Made by a program: the position numbers and the translations under genes
In this document: positions 29,662-35,983 of the stretch, one piece after another
Numbering within the stretch: position 1 is the stretch's first letter
Layout: every line of letters starts with the position of its first letter
Source: Bilamarchaeum sp050303335
GTDB lineage: Archaea; Micrarchaeota; Micrarchaeia; Anstonellales; Bilamarchaeaceae
NCBI GenBank assembly: GCA_050303335.1
Contig: JBNLBN010000012.1
Location: forward strand, 1-38,201
DNA: 38,201 nt
Direction of reading: 5' to 3'
The notes under the pieces: model-generated
What the model was told of the DNA's origin: nothing
The model's database searches: none
The model's input: the letters and a program-made list of their open reading frames with translations, nothing else

Positions 29662-30372
29662 TCAACATCCTCCTACCATGCTTCCGCCTGTACCCTGCTC
29701 AATTCCGCGGTACTTGTTTGAAGCAAGATTAATGTAATTCACGTCGATATCCTGGCTCAGCAGTGCAGCCGCCTTCTCCTCATGGATTCCTGGGAAGAAA
29801 AGTACTTTCCATTTTCCAAGCTCCTCGACTATCTGCTCATCGCTGAACTCCTCTCCGTGGTTCTGGATCAGGTATTTTGCCAACCCCCTCATAGCATAAC
29901 TGTGTGCGCATCCGCATGCAGCAGCTCCGTTCGGGAATATTATGGACTTGGCACCGCAGCAGTACTCGCAGGATATCGAAAGGCCTATAACTATGTACCT
30001 GTCAAGATCCTCGCCATCGAGGGTAATGTCAGTGTCATAGGCTGCAAGCTTTCGTATAGTCTGGTCCGCAAGCGCAGGACTGACTGGAGATACATCATCA
30101 TAGCTGATCCCGAGTTCAGAACCATAGACAGAAGGTATGCCTTTAGGGATCACCTTTGATGAAAAGGATGCCTGGCTGCTGGGCTGTGCCTCTGTCACAG
30201 GATTGGAACTTCCTCCATAACTTTGAGGTGCAGCCGCCACAGGCATTGACTGGATTGTCGCGATCTGATATTGGTTAAAAGCAGTTACGACAATCATGAC
30301 GGCAAGCAGACTCAAAAGAACTTTATGGTACGGGGATTCCCCGATTACCGGTTTTTCTGTTGTTTCATTCAT
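29662..30372 (-). CDS. Membrane-anchored Cys-rich protein (CxxCC...CxCxH)
   Basis: First gene of the operon; 236 residues. One N-terminal membrane helix (about 18-38), a Ser/Pro/Gln-rich linker, and an exported domain with SCEYCCGAKSIIFPNG and AACGCAHSYAMRGLAKYLI (Cys135, 138, 139, 153, 155, His157), then SDEQIVEELGKWKVLFFPG and the end MVGGC (Cys236). I recognise this Cys pattern as one seen in archaeal and candidate-phylum proteins of unknown function; it suggests a metal or thiol site. ATG 30372 is used because GGTGA lies four nt upstream; the longer frame upstream runs through operator repeats. Confidence 0.78.
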   Translation of the reverse strand: MNETTEKPVIGESPYHKVLLSLLAVMIVVTAFNQYQIATIQSMPVAAAPQSYGGSSNPVTEAQPSSQASFSSKVIPKGIPSVYGSELGISYDDVSPVSPALADQTIRKLAAYDTDITLDGEDLDRYIVIGLSISCEYCCGAKSIIFPNGAAACGCAHSYAMRGLAKYLIQNHGEEFSDEQIVEELGKWKVLFFPGIHEEKAAALLSQDIDVNYINLASNKYRGIEQGTGGSMVGGC

Positions 30373-30383
30373 ATATTCACCTT

Positions 30384-30464
30384 TTACAAGGCTGTAAGTT
30401 TTACAGTGCATGTAATACTAACCAATCTTTTTTAAAACCTTTGTAAGCCTTACTTATGTTGTAA
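30384..30464. promoter_or_regulatory. Divergent promoter with TTACA/TGTAA operator half-sites
   Basis: On the operon side TTACA and TGTAA alternate four times: TTACA 30384-30388, TGTAA 30393-30397, TTACA 30401-30405, TGTAA 30411-30415. CTGTAA-GTT-TTACAG (30392-30406) is a perfect inverted repeat. On the regulator side TGTAA recurs at 30442-30446 and 30460-30464. The central TATA element TTTTTTAAAACC (30427-30438) can serve both directions, with the sites placed downstream of it on either side. BlaI/CopY repressors are known to bind TACA-N2-TGTA, which fits these half-sites. Confidence 0.65.
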
Positions 30465-30474
30465 AGGTAAAAAC

Positions 30475-30828
30475 ATGATATCAAAAGGAATACTTGATGA
30501 ATTGAGCCCGCTGGAAGCAAAGGTGCTGACAGTCCTGAAACCAGGAGATAAGATGCGGGTAAGGGAGATCCATGCAAAGGTCTCGACAAAGGAAAAGATA
30601 GTCCTTACTAGCGTGGCAGTTATGCTTGACAGGCTTTATGAGAAGAAACTGGTGGACAGGGATATCGAGACATGCCGCGGAGGGACGAGATACATATATT
30701 TCCTTAAGAAGAGCCCTGACGAGATGGAAGAGGATTTCCTCAGAGCCCATGTGGATGAGCTTGTCAGCAAATTTGGGGATAAGGCTTTAGTATATTTCCA
30801 CAAGAGATTCAGCAAAGGGAAAAAATGA
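30475..30828 (+). CDS. BlaI/MecI/CopY-family transcriptional repressor
   Basis: The 117-residue winged-helix protein matches the penicillinase-repressor family: LSPLEAKVLTVL, VREIHAKVS, then TSVAVMLDRLYEKKLVDRDIETCRGGTRYIYFL, the family signature (recognition helix and wing). Family members repress beta-lactamase or copper-export genes until the repressor is cleaved or binds metal. A single Cys in ETCRGG is close to the wing. AAAGGT precedes the ATG. The next gene, a membrane zinc peptidase, overlaps by 4 nt, which reproduces the BlaI-BlaR1 gene order. Confidence 0.9.
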   Translation: MISKGILDELSPLEAKVLTVLKPGDKMRVREIHAKVSTKEKIVLTSVAVMLDRLYEKKLVDRDIETCRGGTRYIYFLKKSPDEMEEDFLRAHVDELVSKFGDKALVYFHKRFSKGKK

Positions 30829-31565
30829 AGGAACTAGATTGCGTAGTAAACTGGTGCCTGGAAGCATTCGTGAATGACCCTGTGGAAGCGGCACTTATTG
30901 CTGCAGTAGGGTTGATCGCAGCCGTATCGGTTTATTTCATATGGAAGAAAAAGAGCATGCGCTCAAAAATCAGATGGTCCTATCCGTTTGCTTCAGGCAT
31001 TCTTTTCCTGATAACCTATTTCTCCTATTCTATGAAATGCCACCAGGCAGTACCATTGTGTGCTGAAGAAGCGGTAATGTACAGCATACCTGCAGCGATA
31101 ATCGGATCCCTGATTTTCGGGTATGTGATCCTTCCGTTTGCATACCTTGCATGGAACAGGACCAGGAAGGCAAACTTCGGGGACATAATACCCGGCAAGA
31201 CATCTACGTATGTCGCAGACAGCGGAAAGCCTTTCGCGTATTCCTACGGCGGACTGTCAAGGTGGATAGTGGTATCGCAGGGCATGATAGACATCCTGAC
31301 ACACAAGGAACTGCAGGCAGTTCTCCTCCATGAATACGGCCATCTTGCAAGGAATTCGTCATTCTACAAAACCAGCCAATGGATTTACTCCAAGATGCCG
31401 GTGCTTATGGGGTTCCTCAATGACAACAAGCTTGATGACGAGGAGGAGCGGGAAGCCGACAGGTATGCGATAACTGCGCAGGGAACAGAAAGGCATCTTG
31501 AATCTGCTAAAAGAAAGATCGAAGGGTATTACGTCCAGTGTGATGATTGTGAAAAAGCCGCTTAA
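30825..31565 (+). CDS. Membrane-bound M48/M56-type zinc metallopeptidase (BlaR1-like role)
   Basis: The 246-residue protein has three membrane helices (about 20-40, 55-70, 84-108) and a zinc peptidase domain with HEYGH (169-173) and the third-ligand motif EREADRYA (208-215), the M48-type HExxH...ExxxD arrangement. It is far smaller than BlaR1 and has no penicillin-binding sensor. A short exposed loop between helices two and three has MKCHQAVPLC (Cys72, Cys79), and the tail has VQCDDC; either could sense metal or redox state. I infer cleavage of the BlaI-like repressor. Co-translation is shown by the ATGA overlap. Confidence 0.88.
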   Translation: MKELDCVVNWCLEAFVNDPVEAALIAAVGLIAAVSVYFIWKKKSMRSKIRWSYPFASGILFLITYFSYSMKCHQAVPLCAEEAVMYSIPAAIIGSLIFGYVILPFAYLAWNRTRKANFGDIIPGKTSTYVADSGKPFAYSYGGLSRWIVVSQGMIDILTHKELQAVLLHEYGHLARNSSFYKTSQWIYSKMPVLMGFLNDNKLDDEEEREADRYAITAQGTERHLESAKRKIEGYYVQCDDCEKAA

Positions 31566-31818
31566 GCAGAGATTGAAACAGGACCTTGTAATCATCCTTG
31601 CAGTGATACTTTTGCTGGGTGGCTCTGCTTCGGTACTTTCAAGATCCCCTTATTTCGTCCCTCTTCTGGCACTTTTCCTTGTGGTCTCCTTCGGACCCTA
31701 CCTCATCGAGCACCTGCAGGAGAAGAATGAGAAAAAACTGGAGCGCAGGAAGCTGGTAATCACCGGAATCGATGAGAATGGGGTAAAGAAGACTACTTTG
31801 CACTGGAAATCATCCTAA
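31543..31818 (+). CDS. Two-helix membrane protein
   Basis: The 91-residue product has two hydrophobic helices (about 15-34 and 37-53) and a basic/acidic cytoplasmic tail LQEKNEKKLERRKLVITG. It overlaps the peptidase gene by 23 nt, using ATG 31543 (GTG 31549 possible), so it is part of that operon. No family is recognised. It may be a third component of the repressor/peptidase unit; this is only context-based. Confidence 0.55.
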   Translation: MIVKKPLKQRLKQDLVIILAVILLLGGSASVLSRSPYFVPLLALFLVVSFGPYLIEHLQEKNEKKLERRKLVITGIDENGVKKTTLHWKSS

Positions 31819-31875
31819 TCAAGAAACATCCATGGAGAGGCTAAACAATATAAAGATTGGAGAATCATTTATCGC

Positions 31876-32283
31876 ATGGACATCGTAAAAGGAGTCGGAA
31901 TGGCGGTAGGCGGCCTGGTTATAGGATTCGTCGTTGTCATTCTTGGAATCGTCGGGATTTTCCTGTTTGCAATTTTTGGGGCGCTGATTGGCGCGATTAC
32001 AGGATGGATACTGAGCAACACGCCGATACTCGGTGACCTCGTAAGGACAGGCTTCACATCCGTTCTCGAAGTGGAATCGCCTGACCTCGTTGCTATAGGC
32101 GCGATGCTCGGTTTCATTGCAGGATTCTTCAAGAACTGGGAGCACAAGCAGGAATGCAAGCACCACTGCAAGCATGAGAAGATGGAGAATTGCTGCGAAG
32201 GCATGTCTGAAAAGTTCGAGAAGATGGAGGATATCCCTGAAGTCCACATTGACATCAAGCCAAAGGGCAAGAAAAAGAAATGA
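31876..32283 (+). CDS. Membrane protein with Cys/His-rich tail
   Basis: The 135-residue protein has two long glycine-rich helices (about 5-35 and 32-50), a second hydrophobic segment (about 72-88) and a tail EHKQECKHHCKHEKMENCCEG (C, H, H, C, H, CC within 20 residues), then a Lys-rich end. The tail could bind metal. A TATA element CAATATAAAG is about 25 nt before ATG 31876, so it starts its own leaderless transcript. The stop overlaps the next ATG as ATGA. The function is unknown. Confidence 0.65.
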   Translation: MDIVKGVGMAVGGLVIGFVVVILGIVGIFLFAIFGALIGAITGWILSNTPILGDLVRTGFTSVLEVESPDLVAIGAMLGFIAGFFKNWEHKQECKHHCKHEKMENCCEGMSEKFEKMEDIPEVHIDIKPKGKKKK

Positions 32284-32756
32284 AAACGCTGTACATAGCC
32301 ACAAGCCTGGATGGCTACATTGCAGGATCTGACGGGAATGTCGACTGGCTTCCCTCAGATCCAGACAATGATTACGGATATGGGGAATTCCTTGAATCCG
32401 TAGAAGTTCTGATTATGGGAAACAACACCTACAGGCAGGTGCTGGGTTTCGGGAAATGGCCCTATAAGGGAAAGAAAGTCTATGTCGTTTCCAGATCCGG
32501 AGGGGAAGACAAGAATGTCGAATTCACAAAAGATCCGGTTGCACTGGCAGAATCCCTGATAGGAAACGTATGGGTGGTCGGAGGGAGCCAGATCAACAGC
32601 ATACTGCTCCCTTACATCGACAGGATAATCCTTACCATCGTTCCAGTGGTGCTCGGAGACGGGATTCCGCTTTTCAGGAATGCAATTTTGAGAAAGATGA
32701 AGCTTGTGGATTCAAAAATTTACGGGAACGGATTCGTGCAGCTTACCTATGAATAA
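32280..32756 (+). CDS. RibD C-terminal / dihydrofolate-reductase-like reductase
   Basis: The 158-residue protein has the DHFR-fold pattern of the RibD_C family: ATSLDGYIAGSDGNVDWL, LIMGNNTYRQVLGFGKWPYKGKKVYVVSRS, then VWVVGGSQINSILLPYIDRIILTIVPVVLGDGIPLF. NADPH-binding GG (VVGGSQ) and the SLDGYIA substrate-side motif are intact. Family members reduce pteridines or riboflavin intermediates; the substrate of this standalone form cannot be told. It is co-translated with the preceding membrane gene. Confidence 0.88.
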   Translation: MKTLYIATSLDGYIAGSDGNVDWLPSDPDNDYGYGEFLESVEVLIMGNNTYRQVLGFGKWPYKGKKVYVVSRSGGEDKNVEFTKDPVALAESLIGNVWVVGGSQINSILLPYIDRIILTIVPVVLGDGIPLFRNAILRKMKLVDSKIYGNGFVQLTYE

Positions 32757-32786
32757 GGATTTATAGGTTTCAATCAAATTCTGGTT

Positions 32787-33926
32787 GTGGGCCTGGAACT
32801 GGAAAAACAAGAGGACCTTAGAGGGAAGCTGAATGACTTCATGCAGAATCCCAGGGATGCAGTTTTTACTCCTGACTATGATTTCCAGAGGTTCTTTTTT
32901 GTCGTCCCGAAGATGGACGCCCCGAGGCAGGAGGTAATATTCCACGAGCAGCTTTCAGTCGCAGAAGAGATACTGAAGGCGGATCCTGACACGAAGATCG
33001 ACATATTCGTAACTGACCAGAACGACCTTGCCAAAGCCACGAAGATGCTCGGCGACCTGCAAAAAATGATCGGGACCGGCAGGCTGAGGATCAGAGTGGG
33101 AAAATACACCGAAGAATTGTGGGCAAGAGACTTTGGAGTTCCGACGAAAGTAAGGAACTTCGGGGCAACCAAGAACGAATTCGTGATGGGCCAGCCTTTT
33201 ACCAGGAAAAAGGAGGGAAAAAGCGAGATAGTCAAAAGATCGGAAGCCCACAGCGAGAAGGACACGGGAATCAAGGTCACGAGGGTCCCGGTAGTCATAC
33301 AGGGCGGAAACATCGCAAAAACAGAGCTGAATGGAAGGAAGATACTGATTGTCGGCAGTTCTGATATCCGGCGCACGCAACGTGCTTACAGGGACGGATC
33401 AAGCAGCATATCCGAAAGAGAGGCTGTCGATGTATACAAAAAGGCGTTCGGTGCCGATGAGGTCATAATACTCGGACCGAATGTCCCGCAAAGCAAGTAT
33501 GCATTCCATATCGACCAGGCAGTCTTCTTCCCAAAGGAAGGAACTGCGGTTTTGTTGAAGCCCTCCGACCCTGACAGCGCAACTGAGAAAGGGGAAAGGG
33601 TGGTTGAGATGCTTTCAAAATACAAGAAGCAGCTGCAGGATGAGGGCTTCAGTGTCATTGAGATACCTACTACAATGGCACATATTGAAAATTATGAATC
33701 CTATGCCAACGTGGTCCCCCTGGAGCACAACGGCAATACCACGGTGGTCATGCCTAGTTTCGGCGACAGGAAAACAGAGGAAGAAATAACCAGGAAGCTT
33801 ATGGGCGCGGGGATGGACGTGATATTCGTTCCGAACAGCACAGGGGACCTGGAAGGAAACATCCACTGCTTCACAGGGGCGCTGGCCCTAAATAGGATGA
33901 AACCAAGCAGAACAGGTATCGCATAA
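32787..33926 (+). CDS. Agmatine deiminase / peptidylarginine deiminase-family protein
   Basis: The 379-residue protein has the guanidino-group hydrolase pattern: WARDFGVP (about residue 112), QGGNIAKTELNGRKILIVGSS, HIDQAVFF, and the C-terminal GNIHCFTGAL with the nucleophilic Cys. Agmatine deiminases turn agmatine to N-carbamoylputrescine. Here the usual WARDxGP and HVDxxxRF forms are partly changed, so substrate specificity is uncertain. The N-terminal 45 residues are charged and extra. GTG 32787 is preceded at 24 nt by GGATTTATAGG, giving a leaderless GTG start. It abuts the convergent lipoprotein gene with no gap. Confidence 0.82.
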   Translation: MGLELEKQEDLRGKLNDFMQNPRDAVFTPDYDFQRFFFVVPKMDAPRQEVIFHEQLSVAEEILKADPDTKIDIFVTDQNDLAKATKMLGDLQKMIGTGRLRIRVGKYTEELWARDFGVPTKVRNFGATKNEFVMGQPFTRKKEGKSEIVKRSEAHSEKDTGIKVTRVPVVIQGGNIAKTELNGRKILIVGSSDIRRTQRAYRDGSSSISEREAVDVYKKAFGADEVIILGPNVPQSKYAFHIDQAVFFPKEGTAVLLKPSDPDSATEKGERVVEMLSKYKKQLQDEGFSVIEIPTTMAHIENYESYANVVPLEHNGNTTVVMPSFGDRKTEEEITRKLMGAGMDVIFVPNSTGDLEGNIHCFTGALALNRMKPSRTGIA

Positions 33927-34256
33927 TCATCCTTCTACTGACAGGCAGGTATTCCGGATGCAACGGCATTCCAGAGTCCTGTTCCCGCGGCTGCTGCAAT
34001 CGCAATCAGAGTCGATATTGCAAGTATAAGGGTAGCTTTTGCTTATTTCAGGATTCGGATCATGGTATGTCAGCGGGCAGACCACCCTGCATTCCGAATC
34101 AATGCATGAAACGCCGTATGGGCAGTTCGATTGTATTGCGAATTCCATAGGGAGCTCACACTGTGAATCCAGAATGCATGATTCACCGGTAACTGGTTCG
34201 TTGCTCGTGCATCCGAAAACCAGGATTCCGAGGAATAGTGCTATCGTTAATCTCAT
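33927..34256 (-). CDS. Small Cys-rich lipoprotein
   Basis: The 109-residue product has a signal with lipobox LVFGC (Cys16), then a disulfide-type domain with 12 cysteines (SCILDSQCELP, NCPYGVSCIDSECRVVCP, TCNIDSDCDCSSRG, ECRCIRNTC). The spacing suggests several small disulfide loops. No family is recognised. A TATA-like TTTAAAATTTTTCC on the minus strand precedes the ATG by 25-30 nt. It shares the FGC lipobox with other lipoproteins in this window. Confidence 0.7.
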   Translation of the reverse strand: MRLTIALFLGILVFGCTSNEPVTGESCILDSQCELPMEFAIQSNCPYGVSCIDSECRVVCPLTYHDPNPEISKSYPYTCNIDSDCDCSSRGNRTLECRCIRNTCLSVEG

Positions 34257-34336
34257 AATGGGGATTACACAGGAAAAATTTTAAAGAAAAATGCTCCTGC
34301 CCGGAAAGCGGGTAAAGAGACTTGAGATATGAAAGA

Positions 34337-34732
34337 TTAATCCTTCCCATCTGCATCCTGCCAGCGATGCGGAAGCAGTTCCCTTAACTTGAGCGTCTTG
34401 TTGTTTTTAATTATGATATCGGTATCCAGATTCTGACGGCAGATCTGAAAGAGTAATTCCCTGCACCTTCCGCACGGAGGGAGGATATTGCCGTTCTCAC
34501 GGACCGCCACGATTTTTTTCACATGGTTTTCCCCATGAGCAAGCATATTCTGCACGGCTCCATGTTCAGCACACGTGCCGAGCCCGCTTGCCGAATAAAA
34601 AGAGACCCCAATGAATTCATTGCCTTTTTCAGTTATCAGGACGCATCCGACTTGTCCGCTTGCACAATCATTCGTTAGTTTTTTCATGTGGGCAATGGAT
34701 CTTGCTTTTTCGATCATTTCGTCATCAGGCAT
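34337..34732 (-). CDS. Cytidine-deaminase-like zinc enzyme
   Basis: The 131-residue protein has both zinc motifs of the cytidine/deoxycytidylate deaminase fold: TCAEHGAVQNML (Cys, Glu) and PPCGRCRELLFQ (two Cys). The CAEHGA form has the usual catalytic Glu, so it should be active on cytidine or a related base. ATG 34732 is chosen because TTTTTTAAATTC on the minus strand lies about 30 nt upstream; the longer frame starts in that promoter. Its length agrees with free cytidine deaminases (about 130). Confidence 0.88.
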   Translation of the reverse strand: MPDDEMIEKARSIAHMKKLTNDCASGQVGCVLITEKGNEFIGVSFYSASGLGTCAEHGAVQNMLAHGENHVKKIVAVRENGNILPPCGRCRELLFQICRQNLDTDIIIKNNKTLKLRELLPHRWQDADGKD

Positions 34733-34789
34733 ATGGTTAAAAAATCTAAGATAGAATTTAAAAAAGCAAATCATTAGGTGAAAATATCA

Positions 34790-34867
34790 ATGTATCCGGC
34801 TACCCCTTTTTCAAGACCTCTTGGCGTAATTGCTGAAAGGCCAATGAATGACGAAGACCGGAAGTAA
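34790..34867 (+). CDS. Possible 25-residue small ORF
   Basis: MYPATPFSRPLGVIAERPMN followed by DEDRK: a 25-codon frame with a good AGGTGA Shine-Dalgarno eight nt before ATG 34790 and a TATA-like AATTTAAAAAAG (34758-34769) that it would share with the divergent deaminase gene. The peptide itself shows no motif. It is listed because the signals are better than chance; it may equally be a leader or nothing. Confidence 0.3.
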   Translation: MYPATPFSRPLGVIAERPMNDEDRK

Positions 34868-34877
34868 ATATGGGCTA

Positions 34878-35357
34878 TCAGGGATTCAGCATCCAGATGA
34901 AGTAATTGAGGATAGAGGCAAAAGAAACCCAAATCACATAAGGCACCATTATCAGAGCCGCCACCTTTGAAATCCTCCAGAATAAAAATACTGTTCCTAT
35001 GATCATGCAAAGCAGTGCCAGTATGCAGAACAAAGCGCTTAGCGGCGACTGGAGACCAAAGAATATTATGGACCACAGTGCATTGAGTAGAAGCTGCACT
35101 CCGAAGAATGTCAAGGCCAATTTTACCTCTTTCTTTTCGAACCCTTTCTTGAACACCAGATAGGCTGAGATTCCCATAATGGTGTAGAGGGAAATCCAAA
35201 CTGGGCCGAAAATCCAGTTCGGCGGGGAGAACTCCGGTTTTGCCAGACCGGCATACCATCCGGGGATCGCATCAAAAGTAAAAAGGGATCCTATAATACC
35301 GGCCATCTGGCACAACAAAATGAAGACAAATACCATGCCGATTTCCTTTAGGTCCAT
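34878..35357 (-). CDS. tspO: TspO/MBR (tryptophan-rich sensory) membrane protein
   Basis: The 159-residue protein has five membrane helices. Family signatures: GWYAGLAKPEFSPPNWIFGPVWISLYTIMGISAYLV, then LNALWSIIFFG, and a C-terminal VWVSFASILNYFIWMLNP-like helix (Trp/Asn conserved). TspO binds porphyrins or cholesterol-like ligands in other organisms and is linked to stress. A TATA element CTTATAAATAATT lies about 25 nt before the ATG. The length is that of a standard TspO. Confidence 0.95.
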   Translation of the reverse strand: MDLKEIGMVFVFILLCQMAGIIGSLFTFDAIPGWYAGLAKPEFSPPNWIFGPVWISLYTIMGISAYLVFKKGFEKKEVKLALTFFGVQLLLNALWSIIFFGLQSPLSALFCILALLCMIIGTVFLFWRISKVAALIMVPYVIWVSFASILNYFIWMLNP

Positions 35358-35452
35358 TCTCTGTTATCTTCCCAATTATTTATAAGAAAGTACGGCGTCC
35401 GGTATTTTTAGTAAAAATGCTCCTGCCGGGATTCGAACCCGGGTCTTCAGAG

Positions 35453-35506
35453 TTCTTCCAAACTTTTGAACAGTAAGTTTTGATCAAACTTTTCCCAAAA
35501 GTTTGC
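35453..35506 (-). other. Intron of tRNA-Glu after position 37
   Basis: A 54-nt insert at the canonical archaeal tRNA intron position. It contains the hairpin CAAACTTTT-GGG-AAAAGTTTG followed by ATCAAAACTT, a sequence closely related to the D-loop insert and to a hairpin beside tRNA-His. Confidence 0.65.
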
Positions 35507-35528
35507 TGAGAGTCTGGTATCCTGGACC

Positions 35529-35608
35529 GGGATGTCCAAACCTTGGCTTATTTTGACCTTGTGGTTTTGATGAAACTTTGCCACGAGAATGGCATAAGCC
35601 AAAGTTTC
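35529..35608 (-). other. Probable D-loop intron of tRNA-Glu
   Basis: An insert of about 80 nt between D-loop G15 and the conserved GG. AAACTTTGGCTTAT (35594-35607) can pair with ATAAGCCAAGGTTT (about 35538-35551), 14 bp with one G-U, or the alternative GAAACTTTG/CAAAGTTTC pair can form. Non-canonical tRNA introns are known in archaea; this is my inference from the split cloverleaf. Confidence 0.6.
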
Positions 35609-35665
35609 CTAGACTACAGGAGCTTATCACATATCATGAAGGTAAGAATTTAAAAAAGTAAAAGA

Positions 35666-35983
35666 TTAGATCGGTTCGATTATGTCCTCCTCGTCAATGA
35701 GGTCTTCATCCATTCCCTGATCGACGAAAAGGTCATCAGCCGTGATCTTTACTTCTTGAACGGATGTCTCGGCGTCTTCAGAATCTGTCGATTCATTGGC
35801 CAGACCTGTGGTATCCTCCGGAGGGGGGATGAGATTGTCATCATCCTCGATGAATTCGTCTCCCTGGTCCTGGGGGACCGAGATTTCCGCATCGCCTATC
35901 GAATTCTGGGATGGGGAACCCCTCTGGGACACGCATCCGAACAGGAGGAGGAACAGCATTCCTCCCAATACGAGGTTATTCAT
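35666..35983 (-). CDS. Small acidic lipoprotein
   Basis: The 105-residue protein has a signal with lipobox LLFGC (Cys17) and a strongly acidic, Asp/Glu-rich, low-complexity body (DEFIEDDDNL, DEDLIDEEDIIEPI) with no Cys after the anchor. It is probably a flexible outer-surface tail. The ATG overlaps the stop of the preceding gene by 8 nt (GATGAATAA), so the two are translationally coupled. Function unknown. Confidence 0.65.
   Translation of the reverse strand: MNNLVLGGMLFLLLFGCVSQRGSPSQNSIGDAEISVPQDQGDEFIEDDDNLIPPPEDTTGLANESTDSEDAETSVQEVKITADDLFVDQGMDEDLIDEEDIIEPI

Larger units (their letters stand above)
35418..35623 (-). tRNA. tRNA-Glu (CUC) with two apparent introns
   Basis: Minus strand, 206 nt. 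Exons assemble a complete Glu-type tRNA: acceptor GCTCCTG/CAGGAGC with A73; D arm GTCT...GGAT; anticodon stem CCAGA/TCTGA with loop CTCTCAC (anticodon CTC); T arm CCGGG/CCCGG with loop TTCGAAT. Two inserts interrupt it: about 80 nt in the D loop (35529-35608) and 54 nt after position 37 (35453-35506). The outer anticodon-stem pair C27-A43 is mismatched. A TATA-like TTTTTTAAATTC sits about 30 nt upstream and T5 follows the gene directly (35413-35417). No CCA is encoded. Splice junctions are estimates: I did not find a clear bulge-helix-bulge. Confidence 0.75.

Noticed and set aside
30475..31565. True beta-lactam resistance regulators
   Set aside because: There is no penicillin-binding sensor domain or beta-lactamase in the operon, and archaea lack peptidoglycan targets.
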